Of a DNA stretch of 17,008 nt, positions 15,585 through 17,008 are shown piece by piece. The notes under the pieces were generated by a model. That model was given only the letters and a program-made list of their open reading frames with translations, was not told the origin of the DNA and made no database searches. Numbering within the stretch: position 1 is the first letter of the stretch; each line of letters starts with the position of its first letter. The position numbers and the translations under genes were made by a program. Origin of the DNA: Gammaproteobacteria bacterium. Its GTDB lineage: Bacteria > Pseudomonadota > Gammaproteobacteria > HK1. The DNA is taken from positions 1 to 17,008 of the forward strand of contig JAJECB010000267.1 in NCBI GenBank assembly GCA_022822245.1, in the 5' to 3' direction.

Positions 15585-15803
15585 TCATTCTTGATCACAC
15601 TCCCTGGCCTGGCTCCGAAGGGAGTCCACGATCTCGCGAAGCGCCGCCAGATCGTCGGCCCGGAACAAACTGCGGCCCGAGGCAACACGCTCGAAGTCGT
15701 CGACGCGGCGAAGAGACGTCCAGGAAACCGGCACGCTGGCAAGGACCGGGCCCGCCGGACCGTCCACGAAGTGGCGAACCATCGCCACTGTGTTCACCGT
15801 CAC
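15585..15803 (-). CDS. DUF5372-like protein of the recombinase element, headless in the integrated state
   Basis: From GTG 15803 the frame gives 72 residues ending in [11 protein letters not shown]. The conserved family opening, however, lies upstream in the same open frame: [17 protein letters not shown] at about 15807-15860, followed by [20 protein letters not shown], then [20 protein letters not shown]. The pattern R-[IV]-T-H-P-F-H-P-L matches DUF5372 from memory. No start codon precedes that motif in the integrated element. When the two ends are joined at GACAAG the frame begins at ATG 12315 (MKQETC, then QLSSNTDC) and becomes 115 codons, overlapping the recombinase stop. Function unknown. 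In the present state it is either silent or expressed only as a shortened form. Confidence 0.65.
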   Translation of the reverse strand: MTVNTVAMVRHFVDGPAGPVLASVPVSWTSLRRVDDFERVASGRSLFRADDLAALREIVDSLRSQARECDQE

Positions 15804-15913
15804 GCGGTCGTGGATCCGGAGCGGCCGACCCCGCAGCGGATGGAACGGGTGCGTTATGCGAGCGCCCCGAAAGTCATCCCGTCCAGCGGAACAGTCTGTA
15901 TTTGAAGATAGTT

Positions 15914-15919
15914 GACAAG
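15914..15919. other. Right attachment-site core (GACAAG)
   Basis: The second copy of the 6-bp core. To its right, GCGAAGGTGGAGG continues istA in frame (AKVEV). To its left lies element DNA, in which the open DUF5372 frame runs right up to the boundary. It is identical to the left core and not self-complementary, which fits directional serine recombination. Confidence 0.75.
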
Positions 15920-16407
15920 GCGAAGGTGGAGGTGGCCGTGCAGGTCGTGGAACGCTGGATCCTGGCCGCGCTTCGCAACCGAACGTTCTTCTCGCTGGCC
16001 GAGCTCAACGACGCCATCGCCCGGCTGCTGGAACGGCTCAACCAACGCGCGTTCCGCAAGCTCCCGGGCTCGCGGCGCTCGGTGTTCGAGCAACTCGACC
16101 GTCCCGCCCTTCGCCCGCTGCCCGCCGAGCGCTACGTGTTCGCCCAGTGGAAGAAGGTCCGGGTCAACATCGACTACCACGTCAGCAGGCGTTCCGCTCC
16201 TGTCTGGGGGTCCTGCGCCTGGGCAACAGCTACGGCGAGGAGCGCCTCGAGGCGCCCGCCACAAAGGCGCTCGCCATCGGTGCCCACAGCTTCCGCAGCG
16301 TCGACTCCATCCTCGCCCATCGACTCGACGAGAACCCCCCGGAGCAAATCGAGCTCGGCCCTCCGGTCGAGCACGACAACATCCGTGGCCCCGGGTACTA
16401 CCACTGA
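15920..16407 (+). pseudogene. istA: IS21 transposase IstA, 3' part, with internal deletion
   Basis: It resumes the istA frame with AKVEV, giving the catalytic Glu (E259 in the rejoined protein), then [20 protein letters not shown] and [20 protein letters not shown]. Near 16183 the homologous frame switches by one: the other frame reads [20 protein letters not shown], then [10 protein letters not shown] and IRGPGYYH and stops at 16407, the normal IstA ending. The beta-barrel stretch that should lie between NIDYHV and FRSCLG, roughly 100 residues, is missing. This is therefore a deletion with a frameshift, and the transposase would stay broken even after the recombinase element is excised. Confidence 0.85.
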
Positions 16408-16421
16408 AAAGCAGACCACAC

Positions 16422-16872
16422 ATGCTCACCCATCCCACCGTCGAGAAGCTCCACGAGCTGCGATGCCCGGCCATGGCCAAGGCGCTCGTCGAACAGCTCG
16501 GCTCGACCCAGGTCCAGAACCTGTCGTTCGAGGAACGACTCGGGCTCCTCGTCGACCGAGAGATCACCGAGCGACACTCCCGGCAACTCACCAACCGGCT
16601 GCGCCGCGCGAAGCTTCGCCACGCCGCGTGCATCGAAGACATCGACTTCCGACAACCGCGAGGACTGGACAAGGACCTCGTCCTGTCGCTCGCCGACGGG
16701 CGCTGGATCCGAGAGCACCTCAACTGCCTCATCACCGGTCCGGCCGGCGTGGGAAAGACCTGGCTCGCTTGTGCGCTGGCCCACAGCGCGTGCCGTACCG
16801 GACACAGCGCCTCGTACCGGCGCCTGCCACGGCTGCTGACCGAACTGGCCATCGCACGTGCCGACGGACGCT
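16422..16872 (+). pseudogene. istB: IS21 helper ATPase IstB, truncated by an IS3 element
   Basis: 150 native codons from ATG 16422, 14 bp after the istA stop, the usual tight istA-istB order. It starts [20 protein letters not shown], followed by [15 protein letters not shown] and the Walker A motif GPAGVGKT (106-113). Homology ends at RADGR (150), just before the Walker B segment (usually LLILDDWG) that intact IstB of about 250 residues has. From 16873 the frame runs into IS3 DNA without a stop inside the window. ATP hydrolysis, and so target capture for transposition, should be lost. Confidence 0.87.
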
Positions 16873-17008
16873 TGAAGTTGCCCCGCTTTGGTGGACACCT
16901 GAACATTGCGCAGAGGAGGTGTTCAGATGTCGAAGAAACAACCGCCGTACGCGCCGGAGTACCGGCGCCAGATGGTGGAGCTGGTTCGCACGGGCCGTAC
17001 GCCCGGGG
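16873..17008 (+). mobile_element. Left end of an IS3-family insertion sequence
   Basis: TGAAGTTGCCCCGCTTTGG starts where istB homology ends and looks like a terminal inverted repeat of IS3-family elements. It is followed 54 bp later by an orfA start. The rest of the element is outside the window, so the target duplication cannot be checked. Confidence 0.7.
16927..17008 (+). CDS. IS3-family transposase OrfA, N-terminal part (runs off the window)
   Basis: ATG 16927 follows GAGGAGG at good spacing. The 27 visible residues, [20 protein letters not shown] followed by RTGRTPG, are the start of a Transposase_8 HTH protein, which binds the IS ends and is normally joined to the OrfB DDE integrase by -1 frameshifting. 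Nothing can be said of the catalytic part. It lies just inside the left inverted repeat. Confidence 0.8.
   Translation, partial: MSKKQPPYAPEYRRQMVELVRTGRTPG

Larger units (their letters stand above)
12297..15919 (-). mobile_element. Serine-recombinase mobile element inserted in istA
   Basis: The istA frame breaks at GACAAG (12297-12302) and resumes exactly after a second GACAAG (15914-15919). Joining the two copies restores RDK-AKVE with no base gained or lost, so one 3617-bp unit moved in. All four genes lie on the minus strand: DUF5372-like, HTH, 99-residue protein, large serine recombinase (split). The last three overlap in series. The recombinase stop codon is ten bases from the left end, and the DUF5372 frame runs straight through the right end. 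No terminal inverted repeats are seen, as expected for large serine recombinase elements. Confidence 0.88.
11321..16872 (+). mobile_element. IS21-family insertion sequence, interrupted and truncated
   Basis: The left end is near 11321 (TGGACATCC), where the EamA gene is broken. Direct repeats typical of IS21 ends follow, then istA and istB on the plus strand. The element is split in istA by a 3.6-kb recombinase element, has an internal deletion further along istA, and istB is cut at about 16872 by an IS3-family element. The right end of IS21 is not in the window. This copy cannot move by itself, even if the recombinase element leaves. Confidence 0.88.

Noticed and set aside
15412..15588. Starting the HTH gene at ATG 15588 (218 residues)
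   Set aside because: The added 59 residues look non-conserved and contain a good promoter-like sequence. Kept only as an alternative because of the ATGA overlap with the DUF5372 stop.
15801..15919. The DUF5372-like protein as the excisionase (directionality factor) of the element
   Set aside because: A factor needed for excision must be made from the integrated form, where this gene lacks its start. Only the shortened GTG form could act, so this was not claimed.
15854..16906. A 350-codon minus-strand frame opposite istA and istB
   Set aside because: It is antisense to recognised IS21 genes and has low-complexity composition.

Overview
This is a high-GC bacterial window with no rRNA, tRNA or CRISPR array. 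The gene set (enolase-superfamily enzymes, a family III CoA-transferase, Uma2 proteins, layered insertion sequences) fits an accessory region of an environmental or host-associated bacterium. The phylum cannot be fixed from the sequence. A lower-GC block at about 7.56-9.06 kb stands out as an acquired patch.

Left part (1-7.5 kb). A Uma2-type nuclease-like gene (minus) is followed by a probably leaderless 34-codon mini-ORF whose stop overlaps, as CTGA, the likely CTG start of a YbfB/YjiJ-type MFS transporter. Next comes a possible catabolic cluster. An enolase-superfamily gene (minus) diverges from a plus-strand series: a formyl-CoA-transferase-like CaiB/BaiF enzyme, an NHL-repeat beta-propeller protein, and a second enolase-superfamily dehydratase.

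Middle (7.5-11.3 kb). There is a Sel1-repeat protein with an unrecognised N-terminal domain in low-GC DNA, a possible 50-codon gene, a HipA-family kinase without a HipB partner (minus), a 38-codon Uma2 remnant, and an EamA transporter cut off by an IS21 insertion.

Right part (11.3-17 kb) is a nest of mobile elements. An IS21 element (istA/istB) is interrupted inside istA, four codons before the catalytic glutamate codon, by a 3.6-kb serine-recombinase element flanked by 6-bp GACAAG. Removing the element rejoins the istA frame exactly at that point. The element carries, all on the minus strand, an HTH protein, a 99-residue protein, a large serine recombinase and a DUF5372-like gene. The recombinase is itself split by a 193-bp MITE-like insertion with a 6-bp duplication. 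istA also has an older internal deletion, and istB is cut by an IS3-family element that runs off the window.

The most notable observation concerns the attachment site. If the two ends of the recombinase element are joined at GACAAG, as in an excised circle, the DUF5372-like gene, which has no start codon in front of its conserved N-terminus here, gains an in-frame ATG. That ATG overlaps the recombinase stop codon (ATGA). The attachment site therefore appears to lie inside the fourth gene of the operon, so integration decapitates that gene and circularisation restores a 115-codon reading frame.
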